From: Akkermansia massiliensis
Lineage (GTDB): Bacteria > Verrucomicrobiota > Verrucomicrobiia > Verrucomicrobiales > Akkermansiaceae
Assembly (NCBI RefSeq): GCF_018847375.1
Contig: NZ_CP072036.1
Span: 992,001-1,056,000 of the forward strand
Reading direction: 5' to 3'
Length of the DNA: 64,000 nt
Shown: piece by piece, positions 36,180-44,671 of the stretch
Numbering within the stretch: the first letter of the stretch is position 1
Layout: each line of letters starts with the position of its first letter
Position numbers and translations under genes: made by a program
The notes under the pieces: generated by a model
What the model saw: only the letters and a program-made list of their open reading frames with translations
What the model was told of the DNA's origin: nothing
Databases searched by the model: none

Positions 36180-37070
36180 ATGAAACTGCTCTTAATGCTG
36201 AATGCCTCCCTCCTGCTCTGCGCAGCCGTCCAGGCCAAATTCCCGGCGGACGGACTGATTAAAACGGCAGCCTCCGGCGCCATTCAGGGGAAGACCGTCC
36301 TGATGAAGGCTGAAAATGCGGAACTTTCCAAAAGCAAGCTGGCAAAAATACGGTCCGTCAAATTCATCGCCGGCATGGCGGAAAAAGACTCCGGCGCAAG
36401 CTGGGAAATCAACGTCGCCCAAGACGGGGAATACATCCTTGAAGCCTGGTACACGTTCCCCTGGACGGCTACCGCTTCCGCCCGCTATGAACTGAAATGC
36501 GGCAACAGCGCCCCCTTCCTGTGGAATGTGCCCACTTCCGGCGGCGGTGAGGCCGATGGGGGAATCTACCATCTGGGCCGCATGAACCTGGTTAAGGGAA
36601 AACAAACCTTTACGCTCAAGAAAAAAGGGAGGGACGGCATTTACATCCGCTATATCCGGCTCATTCCCGTCTCCATCTTCCCGGTAGTCCAGCCGGCGGC
36701 CAGCGGCAAAATCACGCTCTTGCCTGAAAACTGCCTCATCACGCATGCCCTGGCAAAAGATGCGGGAAAATTCAACATCCTGTCCCACTTCAGCTCCGTC
36801 AGCTGGGAAATCTTCACCAAAAACGGAGGAACCTATACGGTAACGACGGATTATGCCATTGCCGATCCCGCCTCCACCCTGTTCAAGCTGGGTTATTCCA
36901 TCAATGACAAGCTGACGGAATTCACTTTTCCGGGAACCGGCGGATGGTCCCGGTTCGTAAAGCACTCCCCCGGCGTCCTTACCCTGCCGCCGGGAAAATG
37001 CACCCTGACCGTCAAGGGAATCACCAGCGGCGCGGAAACAAAGTCCATTGTACTTGCCCCCGCGCCGTAG
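36180..37070 (+). CDS. Secreted protein with two beta-sandwich domains, unknown function
   Basis: This 296-residue protein has a signal peptide ending near VQA (residue 19). Two similar domains follow, about residues 40-160 and 180-292. Each has an aromatic-rich beta pattern: SWEINVAQDGEYILEAWYTF and SWEIFTKNGGTYTVTTDYA are internal repeats of each other, as are the later LVKGKQTFTLKKKG and LPPGKCTLTVKG. This looks like tandem carbohydrate-binding (CBM6/35-like) modules without a catalytic domain. Glycan binding is inference. A hairpin, CGGCTTGCC/GGGCAAGCCG, lies about 110 bases downstream. Confidence 0.68.
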   Translation: MKLLLMLNASLLLCAAVQAKFPADGLIKTAASGAIQGKTVLMKAENAELSKSKLAKIRSVKFIAGMAEKDSGASWEINVAQDGEYILEAWYTFPWTATASARYELKCGNSAPFLWNVPTSGGGEADGGIYHLGRMNLVKGKQTFTLKKKGRDGIYIRYIRLIPVSIFPVVQPAASGKITLLPENCLITHALAKDAGKFNILSHFSSVSWEIFTKNGGTYTVTTDYAIADPASTLFKLGYSINDKLTEFTFPGTGGWSRFVKHSPGVLTLPPGKCTLTVKGITSGAETKSIVLAPAP

Positions 37071-37334
37071 GCGCCGGGCCTCTTTTCCTCCGGAATCCGG
37101 CTCTTTAAAGGAAAAAGGGAGAAGGAACAGCCTTCATCATTTTTCTTTACGTCTCACGCCGTCTGTGGAAGATAGGAAACGGCTTGCCTGTCCGCCGGGC
37201 AAGCCGTCTCAGTACCAGCCTGTACCGGGACTTTCCCTGCGGAAAAACCCGTTCCGGGGTTCCGCGGCCGCGCACGTAAAATACGCATCGCCCCTTTTTC
37301 TGTAAGCACAATCACTTTTCGCCGTACTTATACC

Positions 37335-38492
37335 ATGAGCACTCCGGCCCCTCTCTCTCCCTCCGTTCTGGCTCCCAAACCTCATTATGCCGCCCTGGAC
37401 GGCCTGCGCGGCGTAGCCGCCGTCATGGTGGTCCTGTTCCACATGTTTGAAGGAAGTGCCAGGGACTTCCAATTCCACACGGACCAGATCATCAACCACG
37501 GCTATCTGTCCGTGGACTTCTTCTTCATGCTGTCCGGCTTCGTCATCGGGTATGCCTATGACGACCGCTGGGGAAAGATGAGCCTGTGGAATTTCTGCAA
37601 GCGGCGGCTGGTGCGCCTTCAACCCATGGTGGTCATGGGGATGCTGCTGGGTGGAGCCCTCTTTTACTTCCAGGGGTCTGAAATCTTCCCGAACATCGCA
37701 CAGACCCCCGTATGGAAAATGCTGCTGGTCATGACCGTGGGGTTCACGCTGCTGCCCGTCCCCGTTTCCCTGGATATTCGCGGATGGACGGAAATGCACC
37801 CGCTGAACGGTCCGGCCTGGTCCCTCTTCTTCGAATACATCGCCAACATCCTTTACGCCGTGCTCATCAGGAAATTCACCAGCCGGTGGCTGGCGGTCCT
37901 GGTCTTCCTGGCGGCCTGCGCCCTCATCCACCAGTGCTACACGCAGGGCAACAACATCGGCGGCTGGACGCTGGACGTGGAACAGTGCCGCGTGGGATTG
38001 ACGCGGCTCATGTTCCCCTTCTTCGGCGGCCTGCTCCTGTTCCGCCTGTGCAAGCCCGGCCGGGTCAGGCACGGCTTCTGGTGGTGCAGCCTGCTTCTGG
38101 TGGGAGCGCTGGCCATGCCGCACGTGGGCGGGGCGGAAAACTTCCATCTGAACGGCCTGTATGACGCCTTCTGCATCATCGTCATCTTCCCTGCGGTGGT
38201 CTTTCTGGGAGCCAGCGACATCCCAGGCGATATCTCCTCCCGGGCCAGCCGGTTCCTGGGAAACATCTCCTACCCCCTTTACATCACCCACTACCCCATC
38301 GTTTACCTGTACCTGGCCTGGGTGCACGATGCGGAAGTGCCCTTTTCCCGCGCTCTCCCGGTGGCGGTGGGCGTCCTGTTCATCTGCATTGCCGTGGCCT
38401 ACGGGTGCCTGAAGCTTTATGACGAACCTGTGCGCGCATGGCTTTCCAAACGCGTGCTGGCGCGGCGCGCACCGGAACAGCCCAGGCCGTAA
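37335..38492 (+). CDS. Acyltransferase-3 family membrane protein
   Basis: This 385-residue protein has about ten membrane helices and the family motifs YAALDGLRGVAAVMVVLFHM near residue 20, SVDFFFMLSGFVIGYAYD near 60 and SYPLYITHYPIVYLYLAW near 310. Unlike the protein at 19382 it has no SGNH domain. Such enzymes transfer acetyl or other acyl groups to sugars or small molecules at the membrane. The target is unknown. It is followed on the same strand by the MFS exporter gene after 116 bases. Confidence 0.87.
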   Translation: MSTPAPLSPSVLAPKPHYAALDGLRGVAAVMVVLFHMFEGSARDFQFHTDQIINHGYLSVDFFFMLSGFVIGYAYDDRWGKMSLWNFCKRRLVRLQPMVVMGMLLGGALFYFQGSEIFPNIAQTPVWKMLLVMTVGFTLLPVPVSLDIRGWTEMHPLNGPAWSLFFEYIANILYAVLIRKFTSRWLAVLVFLAACALIHQCYTQGNNIGGWTLDVEQCRVGLTRLMFPFFGGLLLFRLCKPGRVRHGFWWCSLLLVGALAMPHVGGAENFHLNGLYDAFCIIVIFPAVVFLGASDIPGDISSRASRFLGNISYPLYITHYPIVYLYLAWVHDAEVPFSRALPVAVGVLFICIAVAYGCLKLYDEPVRAWLSKRVLARRAPEQPRP

Positions 38493-38608
38493 AACGGAGC
38501 CCAGGGCATAACGGCGGTTCCGGGGCGCCCGGAAAACAACGGGAGCGCCGGGACAAACATCTGCCTTGCCCCCGGCGCGGCCCAGCCGGATACTGGCGGC
38601 GGTCTTCC

Positions 38609-40018
38609 ATGGAAAAACTGCCGACATCCTCCAAAGCGCTGCGCTACCTGCCCTTTCTTGTGGCATCGGCATTCTTCATGCAGATGCTGGATGCCACCAT
38701 CCTGAACACGGCCATCCCCACCATCGCCCGCAGCTTCAACAGCCACCCGCTGCAGCTTCACTCCCTGGTGACGGCCTACATGCTTACCGTCTGCGTCCTG
38801 ATACCGGCCTCCGGATGGATATCCGACAAGCTGGGCTCGCGCCGCACTTTTCTCTTCGCCATCTCCGTTTTCTCCGCGGGGTCCCTGCTGTGCGCCCTCT
38901 CCACCTCCGTCGCCATGATGACGGCGTGCCGCGTCATCCAGGGAATCGGGGGGGCCTTCCTGATGCCCGTAGGGCGTCTGGTCGTCCTGCGCTCCTATCC
39001 GCGCTCCATGTTCGTCAACGTTCTGAACATCGTGACGATTCCGGCGCTGCTGGGGCCTCTCCTGGGGCCGGTGCTGGGCGGCATCATCGTCCAGTACGCC
39101 TCCTGGCACTGGATCTTCCTGATCAACATTCCGGTGGGCATCGCAGGCCTGTGGGCCACCTGGAAGCTGATGCCGGACCTGAAAGCGGTCCGGGAACAGA
39201 AATTCGACTGGGCGGGCTTCTTCCTCTTCTCCTCCTCCGCCGTGCTGGTCACCATGGGCCTCTCCACCGCAGGAGGCGCAGCCGACAAGACGCGCATGGC
39301 CCTGCTCCTGTCCGCCGGAGGCGTGTTCCAGCTCCTGTACTGGGTGCTGGCGTTCCGTTCAAAGGCGCCCATCTTCAGCCCCTCCCTGTTCCGCATCAGG
39401 AACTTCGCCATCGGCATCGCCGGCAACATCGTCTGCCGCCTGGGGGGAAGCTGCCTGCCGTACCTGATTCCGCTCTTCTTCCAGGTGGTGCTGGGTTACT
39501 CCGCCCTCCAGTCCGGCATGTCCCTGATTCCCCTGGCGCTGAGCAACCTGCTGGCAAAAACGGTCGCGCCGCGCCTGCTCGGCAAATTCGGCTACCGGAA
39601 CATCATGGTCGTCAATACCTTTACCATCGGGACACTGCTGGCCGCCTTCTACTTCATCAGCCCCGGCACCCACGAACTCACCCTGCTGGGCATGCTCGCC
39701 CTGCTGGGCGCGGCCAACTCCATTCAATTCACCTGCATGAACACCCTGACGCTGATTGACCTCCCCAACGCGGACGCCAGCAGCGGCAACTCCCTGCTCT
39801 CCACCATCATGCAGCTCTCCATCGCCGTCAGCATTGCCGCGGCCTCCCTGCTGCTGGACAGCTTCGGCGGCCATTCAGCCACCTCCGGAAAGGCTGTGGA
39901 AGCCGCCTTCCACGCCACCTTCGTCACCATCGGCGCCATTGCCGCGGCCAGCTCCTTCATCTTTGCCCTGGTGGATAAAAACAAGGGCATCACCCGCAGG
40001 CGGAAAAAAGCGGCCTGA
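38609..40018 (+). CDS. MFS transporter, DHA2 (EmrB/QacA-like) family
   Basis: From the ATG at 38609 (MEKLPTSSKALRY) this is a 469-residue protein with about 14 membrane helices. Diagnostic parts are MQMLDATILNTAIPTIARSF near residue 25, the motif A loop SDKLGSRRTF near 72 and GPLLGPVLGGIIVQYASWHW near 151 (motif C). It should export drugs or lipophilic compounds using the proton gradient. The frame is open upstream to 38438, overlapping the acyltransferase gene, but that part is not conserved. Substrate is unknown. Confidence 0.88.
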   Translation: MEKLPTSSKALRYLPFLVASAFFMQMLDATILNTAIPTIARSFNSHPLQLHSLVTAYMLTVCVLIPASGWISDKLGSRRTFLFAISVFSAGSLLCALSTSVAMMTACRVIQGIGGAFLMPVGRLVVLRSYPRSMFVNVLNIVTIPALLGPLLGPVLGGIIVQYASWHWIFLINIPVGIAGLWATWKLMPDLKAVREQKFDWAGFFLFSSSAVLVTMGLSTAGGAADKTRMALLLSAGGVFQLLYWVLAFRSKAPIFSPSLFRIRNFAIGIAGNIVCRLGGSCLPYLIPLFFQVVLGYSALQSGMSLIPLALSNLLAKTVAPRLLGKFGYRNIMVVNTFTIGTLLAAFYFISPGTHELTLLGMLALLGAANSIQFTCMNTLTLIDLPNADASSGNSLLSTIMQLSIAVSIAAASLLLDSFGGHSATSGKAVEAAFHATFVTIGAIAAASSFIFALVDKNKGITRRRKKAA

Positions 40019-40046
40019 CGCGCGGGAACGCGGCTCCCGCCTCTGT

Positions 40047-40514
40047 TCAGGAACAGGAAACGCTGTCCCCTGTTTCAAGGGAGCAGCACTGCGCGAACTG
40101 GGCGCGGGACTCTTCCAGGGTAATCGGCTTCTTGTCCGCCCCCAGGGCCACGTAAACCAGCTCCGCCTCCGTAATCTTGGCAATATTATTGCAGAGCTTC
40201 GTCAGGCGTTCCGCGTACACCTCCACCTTTACGGTGACGGAGGTGCGCCCCACCTTGATAATCTCCGTATAAAAGGAAACCACATCACCCACCAGCACGG
40301 GAGCTTCAAACGTCAGGCTGCTGACTGCACGCGTCACGATGTAGCGGCTCAACGCATAACGCATGGCCGTATTGGCTCCCGCCAGGTCCACCTGGCTCAT
40401 CACCCAGCCGCCGAACACTTCCCCGCTCTGATTGGTGTCCGCAGGCATCGGTTCCACGCGCAGGGCGGGAATGCGTCCCTCCGGAAGCTGGGTATGGTGG
40501 TATGTATTTTCCAT
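40047..40514 (-). CDS. Acyl-CoA thioesterase (hotdog fold, YciA-like)
   Basis: The protein of about 155 residues hydrolyses acyl-CoA esters in its family. It shows RVEPMPADTNQSGEVFGGWVMSQVD (with the NxxGxxFGG pattern near residue 28 and the following Asp), and the strand block VGDVVSFYTEIIKVGRTSVTV near 75. These match YciA/BACH-type thioesterases. The length is normal, with a short Cys-rich C terminus (CCSLETGDSVSC) as an extra feature. The start at 40514 (MENTYHH) is preferred over 40526. Confidence 0.87.
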   Translation of the reverse strand: MENTYHHTQLPEGRIPALRVEPMPADTNQSGEVFGGWVMSQVDLAGANTAMRYALSRYIVTRAVSSLTFEAPVLVGDVVSFYTEIIKVGRTSVTVKVEVYAERLTKLCNNIAKITEAELVYVALGADKKPITLEESRAQFAQCCSLETGDSVSCS

Positions 40515-40692
40515 AAATAAGAACAATTATAAATTAACGGACTCATGCTCATCTATCCCGGCCCTCTTGTAAAGAGCAAAACGCGGAAACGGAAGGCGGA
40601 CAGCCCCGGAGGATTCCTCCAAGAAAGGGGAATACGTTTTCGCAGGACAATAAAGTATTGACGATAGATGTGTTATCAGTTTAAAAGGAACC

Positions 40693-41334
40693 ATGCGGAT
40701 TCCTCCTTCCCCGCCCATTGCCCTCGTCTCCCTTTCCCTGCTGGCCGTGCCGGTTTCCATGGCTGATACAACAGACTCCGGAACCTCCCCTTCCATTCAA
40801 AATGAGGGAAAAGAAAAAAAGGCGCCTCAATTCAAATTCACGCTGAGGGAATATACCCATCCCGGCGGAGAAGCTACCTGCGTGTTACGGGACAGTTCCT
40901 TCCCTTATCCCAAAGACTACATGCTGCAGGATTACCTGGCGGCCCTGGAGCAATTCCTGGAAGAACAGCAGGCCAGGGGAATGCCGCTGGAAAAAATCAC
41001 TTGCTTTTCCACGCCTTCCCTAGGGCGGGCAAAGGACGTCCAGGAAAAATTCAAGCAGCTGGCGAGGGAGGGGAAAAGCCGTGTCTCCAAAAAGGACGGC
41101 CATTACATGAGCGTCTGCGTGAGGCTGGTACGGGAGGAAAAACTGCTCGCCCCCTACAGGGAAACCTTCAAGCGCTTCGGATTGAAGGTGGACGACACCC
41201 TTTTTGGAGAATCCAAAATGGCAAGGGCTCCCTTGGACGTGCCGGGAAGAAAAACTCCCGTCTATTATTTTACGGGAGGGATGGTGAACCTGAAGCTGGC
41301 TCCCCTGAAACCGCTGGAACAAAAGGCTCCATAA
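40693..41334 (+). CDS. Predicted exported protein of unknown function
   Basis: This 213-residue protein has an N-terminal signal peptide (about 22 residues, ending SMA-DTT). The mature part is basic and helix-rich in the middle (MLQDYLAALEQFLEEQQARG) and ends with a beta-rich part (PVYYFTGGMVNLKLAPL). I see no known catalytic motif. A weak promoter, TTGACG-17-TTAAAA, lies at 40658-40686. The gene at 41413 follows on the same strand. Confidence 0.6.
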   Translation: MRIPPSPPIALVSLSLLAVPVSMADTTDSGTSPSIQNEGKEKKAPQFKFTLREYTHPGGEATCVLRDSSFPYPKDYMLQDYLAALEQFLEEQQARGMPLEKITCFSTPSLGRAKDVQEKFKQLAREGKSRVSKKDGHYMSVCVRLVREEKLLAPYRETFKRFGLKVDDTLFGESKMARAPLDVPGRKTPVYYFTGGMVNLKLAPLKPLEQKAP

Positions 41335-41412
41335 AAAATAAAAATGCGCCGGGACAAGCCGCTTTTACACCGGACGGTTGAATTTGTGCGTCTTATCCCG
41401 GCCTTTTTTACA

Positions 41413-41703
41413 ATGGCCCGCAAGGACGGTTGTCCATTCCTTATGGACCGCGACCATGAACCCAAAATGAAAAAAGTGGACGGGGAGGAACATCCCGCTT
41501 CCGACTTCGCCTATGTTCCCGACCCGGAAAAGCCCTCCACCTGGAAACTGCCGATTTTCAACATGCATCATGTAGGGGGCGCCCTGGCCGCCATGACCAG
41601 TGACTACCGCGGCAATCCCGTGGAAATCCCGGAAGGAGACCGCCACGCCGTCATGAAAAAAATCCTGGCCCGGAAAGCGGAGCTGGAACAGGAAGAAAGC
41701 TGA
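41413..41703 (+). CDS. Small soluble protein, DUF-type, unknown function
   Basis: From the ATG at 41413 (MARKDGCPFLMDRDHEPK) this is a 96-residue protein. It contains SDFAYVPDPEKPSTWKLPI, a pattern seen in short proteins of phage and chromosomal origin, followed by HHVGGALAAM and RGNPVEIPEGD. I do not recall a proven function for this family. The frame is open to 41344, but the similarity starts later. It ends at a strong terminator. Confidence 0.6.
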   Translation: MARKDGCPFLMDRDHEPKMKKVDGEEHPASDFAYVPDPEKPSTWKLPIFNMHHVGGALAAMTSDYRGNPVEIPEGDRHAVMKKILARKAELEQEES

Positions 41704-41791
41704 CCCCGGCTTCTTGCATTCCTTTTTTCTTCCGCCTGGAAACAAGCCGGGAAGGATGGTTTTCTCCCCCGGCTCCCTTGATTCTTTGCCA

Positions 41792-41824
41792 TCCGGCAGG
41801 GTAAAACCTGCCGGACTTTTTTTG
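41792..41824 (+). terminator. Intrinsic terminator
   Basis: TCCGGCAGG (41792-41800) and CCTGCCGGA (41807-41815) form a 9-bp stem with a 6-base loop, followed by a run of eight Ts (41817-41824). It closes the unit that ends at 41703. The remaining gap up to 42085 shows no gene. Confidence 0.92.
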
Positions 41825-42085
41825 TTCCGCCGCCTGCTGCGCGCCGCGGGAGGCTCCGCAATTGTTCCCCCCCGCTTATAAAAGCGGCAGACCTTCACCT
41901 CTTTTCTCCCCTTTATCCATGTAATGGCATGGCCTTCCACCGCCGCCTGTGATAGAATCCCTCCACCCCTTATTCCGGGAAAACGGGAACGGCGCGGCGT
42001 TCAGCCGCCTTTTCCCGGACAACGGCTGCCGAATTTCCCGCAAAGGCGGAATACCCGGAACGCCATTCCTTCCTCTTTAAACGCC

Positions 42086-42655
42086 ATGACCGGAGAAAAA
42101 GTGAAAAAATGCCTTTGGCTCTTCTGGATCAACCTCTTTATCGGGGCATTCACGTTCGGGGGCGGCTACATTGTCGTGCCGATGATCAATAAATACTTTG
42201 TCTGGAAAAAACGGCTGTTTTCCAAAGAGGAGCTTCTCTCCATGGCCGCCATCGCGCAATCCACGCCCGGAGCCATTGCCGTCAACCTCTCCGCGCTGGC
42301 GGGGCACCGCACCGCAGGCATGGCCGGAGTCATTTGCAGCTGCCTGGGCGCCATCATCCCGCCGCTGGTCATTCTGTCCATCATCACCGTCTGGTATGAC
42401 GCCTTCAGTTCCAATACCGCCGTGGAAGCGGTCCTCCGGGGAATGCAGGCAGGCGTGGCGGCCCTCATTGTGGACATAGTCGTGGACATGTGGCAGATGA
42501 TCCTGCGCAGAAAATCCGCCCTGCTGAACGCGCTGGTTCCGGGCGCGTTCCTCGCCAGCTTCGTCTTTCACGCCAACATCGCCGCCATTCTGGCCGTGTG
42601 CTGCCTCCTGAGCCTGTGGCACGTCCGGAAAACGCTGGGAAGGAGGGCCGGATGA
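42086..42655 (+). CDS. Chromate transporter family protein, first half (CHR domain)
   Basis: From the ATG at 42086 (MTGEKVKKCLW) this is a 189-residue membrane protein. It has the CHR motif FTFGGGYIVVPMI near residue 20 and the conserved QSTPGAIAVNLSALAG near 61. It is the short-chain type: two separate CHR proteins form the working carrier. The family exports chromate in some species, but many members have other anions as likely substrates. Its stop overlaps the next ATG (GGATGA), giving translational coupling. Confidence 0.88.
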   Translation: MTGEKVKKCLWLFWINLFIGAFTFGGGYIVVPMINKYFVWKKRLFSKEELLSMAAIAQSTPGAIAVNLSALAGHRTAGMAGVICSCLGAIIPPLVILSIITVWYDAFSSNTAVEAVLRGMQAGVAALIVDIVVDMWQMILRRKSALLNALVPGAFLASFVFHANIAAILAVCCLLSLWHVRKTLGRRAG

Positions 42656-43218
42656 CTCAGGCATTATGGCAGCTTTTCAGCGTCTTTCTCCAGATCGGAG
42701 CGTTCAGCATCGGAGGCGGCTACGCCGTCATCCCGATGATCCGGGACCAGGTGGTCATTCACCAGGGCTGGATTACCCAGAAGGTTTTTACCGATATCAT
42801 CACGATTTCCCAGATGACGCCAGGCCCTCTGGCCATCAACACCTCTACCTTCGTCGGGCTGCAAATCGCCGGCATTCCCGGCGCCGTGGCGGCCACCCTG
42901 GGCTGCATCATTCCCGGCGTGGCGGCGGCGCTGCTGCTGCACCTTTTCTTCCAAAGGCATAAAAAATCCGCTTATGTTTCCGGGGTGCTGGAAGGGCTGA
43001 AAGCGGCTTCCGTGGGCCTGATCATGTCCGCGGGCGGCACCATCCTGCTGCTGACCTTCTGCAGCACCTTTGACTGGCACGCCATCGCGGAAGTGGACTT
43101 CCCGAGCATTCTCCTGTTCGGCGCGGCCCTGTTCGTCCTGCGGAAATGGAAAATGAACCCCATCCTGCTGATGACCCTGACGGGAGTGGTCGGATACTTC
43201 ATTTACGGACTGTCCTGA
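42652..43218 (+). CDS. Chromate transporter family protein, second half (CHR domain)
   Basis: From the ATG at 42652 this is a 188-residue membrane protein with FSIGGGYAVIPMIRDQVV near residue 18 and ISQMTPGPLAINTSTFVG near 52, the same CHR signatures as its upstream partner at 42086. It has about six helices. The pair is expected to assemble as an antiparallel heterodimer. The four-base overlap with the first gene supports joint expression. Confidence 0.88.
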   Translation: MTQALWQLFSVFLQIGAFSIGGGYAVIPMIRDQVVIHQGWITQKVFTDIITISQMTPGPLAINTSTFVGLQIAGIPGAVAATLGCIIPGVAAALLLHLFFQRHKKSAYVSGVLEGLKAASVGLIMSAGGTILLLTFCSTFDWHAIAEVDFPSILLFGAALFVLRKWKMNPILLMTLTGVVGYFIYGLS

Positions 43219-43612
43219 AATCCGGCGCGGACGCGCTGAAAAACGGAGGCAGGTTCCCGCCCTCCCTCGGCGCAAATAGGATGAAAGGATCAAATCATTT
43301 GATCATCAAGCGGGTTAATCAGCACAATATAGCGGCTTTTCCCGAAAACGGATTGGAGAAATTCAACAGGATTCAAGGAAGACCAGTGAATGAACGGCTC
43401 TATCAGGATCAATGGAAATAACATTCAGAATAATCCTATATAAGTGAATATCAATGACATGCTGAAATAAAAGCATGTCTTCCCTTGAACAGGCCATCCA
43501 AATCCCGGTCATCACGGATAGGAAATGCGGAACACCGGAGAAAGGGACGCGGCCAGCTATCTTACGCATGGCGGGCGGCGCCTTCCTTCTCCCGGCAGTT
43601 TCACGCCAAAAC
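43219..43612. other. Non-coding gap ahead of the SDR gene with two palindromes
   Basis: No gene is supported. The perfect palindrome GATCAAAT-C-ATTTGATC is at 43288-43304. A second inverted repeat, GACATGCT/AGCATGTC, lies at 43456-43479. The segment 43420-43480 is AT-rich and likely holds the promoter of the SDR gene. Either palindrome could be an operator. Confidence 0.5.
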
Positions 43613-44527
43613 ATGACTGATGAAAAAATGAGCACTAAAGACATTCACGAAATGCAGGACCCGCGCGACGAATTCCGCCAGGAAGGGTATGAAAAACAGC
43701 AGCAGAAAGCTCCCGGGCTCCAGTCCGAAATGGAACCCGTGCCGGACGCCGGAGAACAAAGCTATCATGGCTGCGGCAAGCTCCGTGGACGGAAGGCCCT
43801 GGTCACGGGGGGAGATTCAGGCATAGGCCGTGCGGCCGCCATTGCGTATGCACGCGAAGGAGCCGACGTAGCCCTGAACTACCTTCCCGAAGAACAGAGC
43901 GATGCCGAGGAAGTGGCGGAGCTCATCAGGAAGGAAGGGCGGAACGCCGTTCTGCTGCCGGGCGACCTCAGCGATGAAGCCTTCTGTCAAAAACTCGTCA
44001 GGGACGCTCTGGAAAAACTTGGCGGCCTGGACATTCTGGCCCTGGTGGCCGGCAAGCAGGTAGCGGTGGAGGACATTCAGGACATTACCACGGAGCAATT
44101 GACCAAGACATTTGAAGTGAATGTTTTCTCCCTGTTCTGGATTGCCAAGGAAGCCCTTCCGCACCTCAAGCCGGGAGCGAGCATCATCACGTGTTCTTCC
44201 ATCCAGGCCTACCAGCCCGGCAAGAACCTGGTGGACTATGCCTCCACGAAAGCGGCCATCATCGCCTTCAGCCGCGCCCTGGCCAAGCAGGTAGCCTCCA
44301 AGGGCATCCGGGTGAACGTGGTAGCTCCCGGCCCCATCTGGACGGCTCTGCAAGTGACCGGAGGCCAGTTGCAGAAGGACCTGCCGGAATTCGGGCAGAA
44401 AACGCCCCTCAAGCGGGCCGGACAGCCCGTGGAGCTCTCCGGCCTGTACGTCTTCCTCGCCTCCCAGGAATCCAGCTTCATCACTGCGGAAGTCTTCGGC
44501 GTCACCGGCGGCATGCATCTGGCCTGA
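43613..44527 (+). CDS. YghA-like short-chain dehydrogenase / aldehyde reductase
   Basis: This SDR protein of about 304 residues closely resembles E. coli YghA along its length: an N-terminal arm with [16 protein letters not shown], then [43 protein letters not shown], the catalytic YASTKAA with a Tyr and Lys, and a GGMHLA C terminus. YghA reduces glyoxal and other aldehydes with NADPH. The start is either 43613 or 43628 (MSTKDIH); the frame upstream is less conserved. It is a single-gene unit, ended by a hairpin. Confidence 0.87.
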   Translation: MTDEKMSTKDIHEMQDPRDEFRQEGYEKQQQKAPGLQSEMEPVPDAGEQSYHGCGKLRGRKALVTGGDSGIGRAAAIAYAREGADVALNYLPEEQSDAEEVAELIRKEGRNAVLLPGDLSDEAFCQKLVRDALEKLGGLDILALVAGKQVAVEDIQDITTEQLTKTFEVNVFSLFWIAKEALPHLKPGASIITCSSIQAYQPGKNLVDYASTKAAIIAFSRALAKQVASKGIRVNVVAPGPIWTALQVTGGQLQKDLPEFGQKTPLKRAGQPVELSGLYVFLASQESSFITAEVFGVTGGMHLA

Positions 44528-44594
44528 TACGGAAATCCGCGGCCCGGGAAAAGGCTTCATGCTGCCTGCCCGGCAACCCCGGAACCATGGCCCG

Positions 44595-44622
44595 TTCCCT
44601 TTCCGGACTCCCGGAAAGGGAA
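44595..44622. terminator. Two-way terminator between SDR gene and feoB
   Basis: TTCCCTTTCCGG (44595-44606) and CCGGAAAGGGAA (44611-44622) form a perfect 12-bp stem with a 4-base loop. On the plus strand it is followed by ACTTTTGCC. It lies between two convergent genes. Confidence 0.8.
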
Positions 44623-44671
44623 ACTTTTGCCGCCTTCATCCCTCCGCGGAAGCATGAACTCCATTCATCCG

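Noticed and set aside
37209..38672. 487-residue minus-strand open frame
   Set aside because: It is antisense to the acyltransferase gene and has no recognisable domain.
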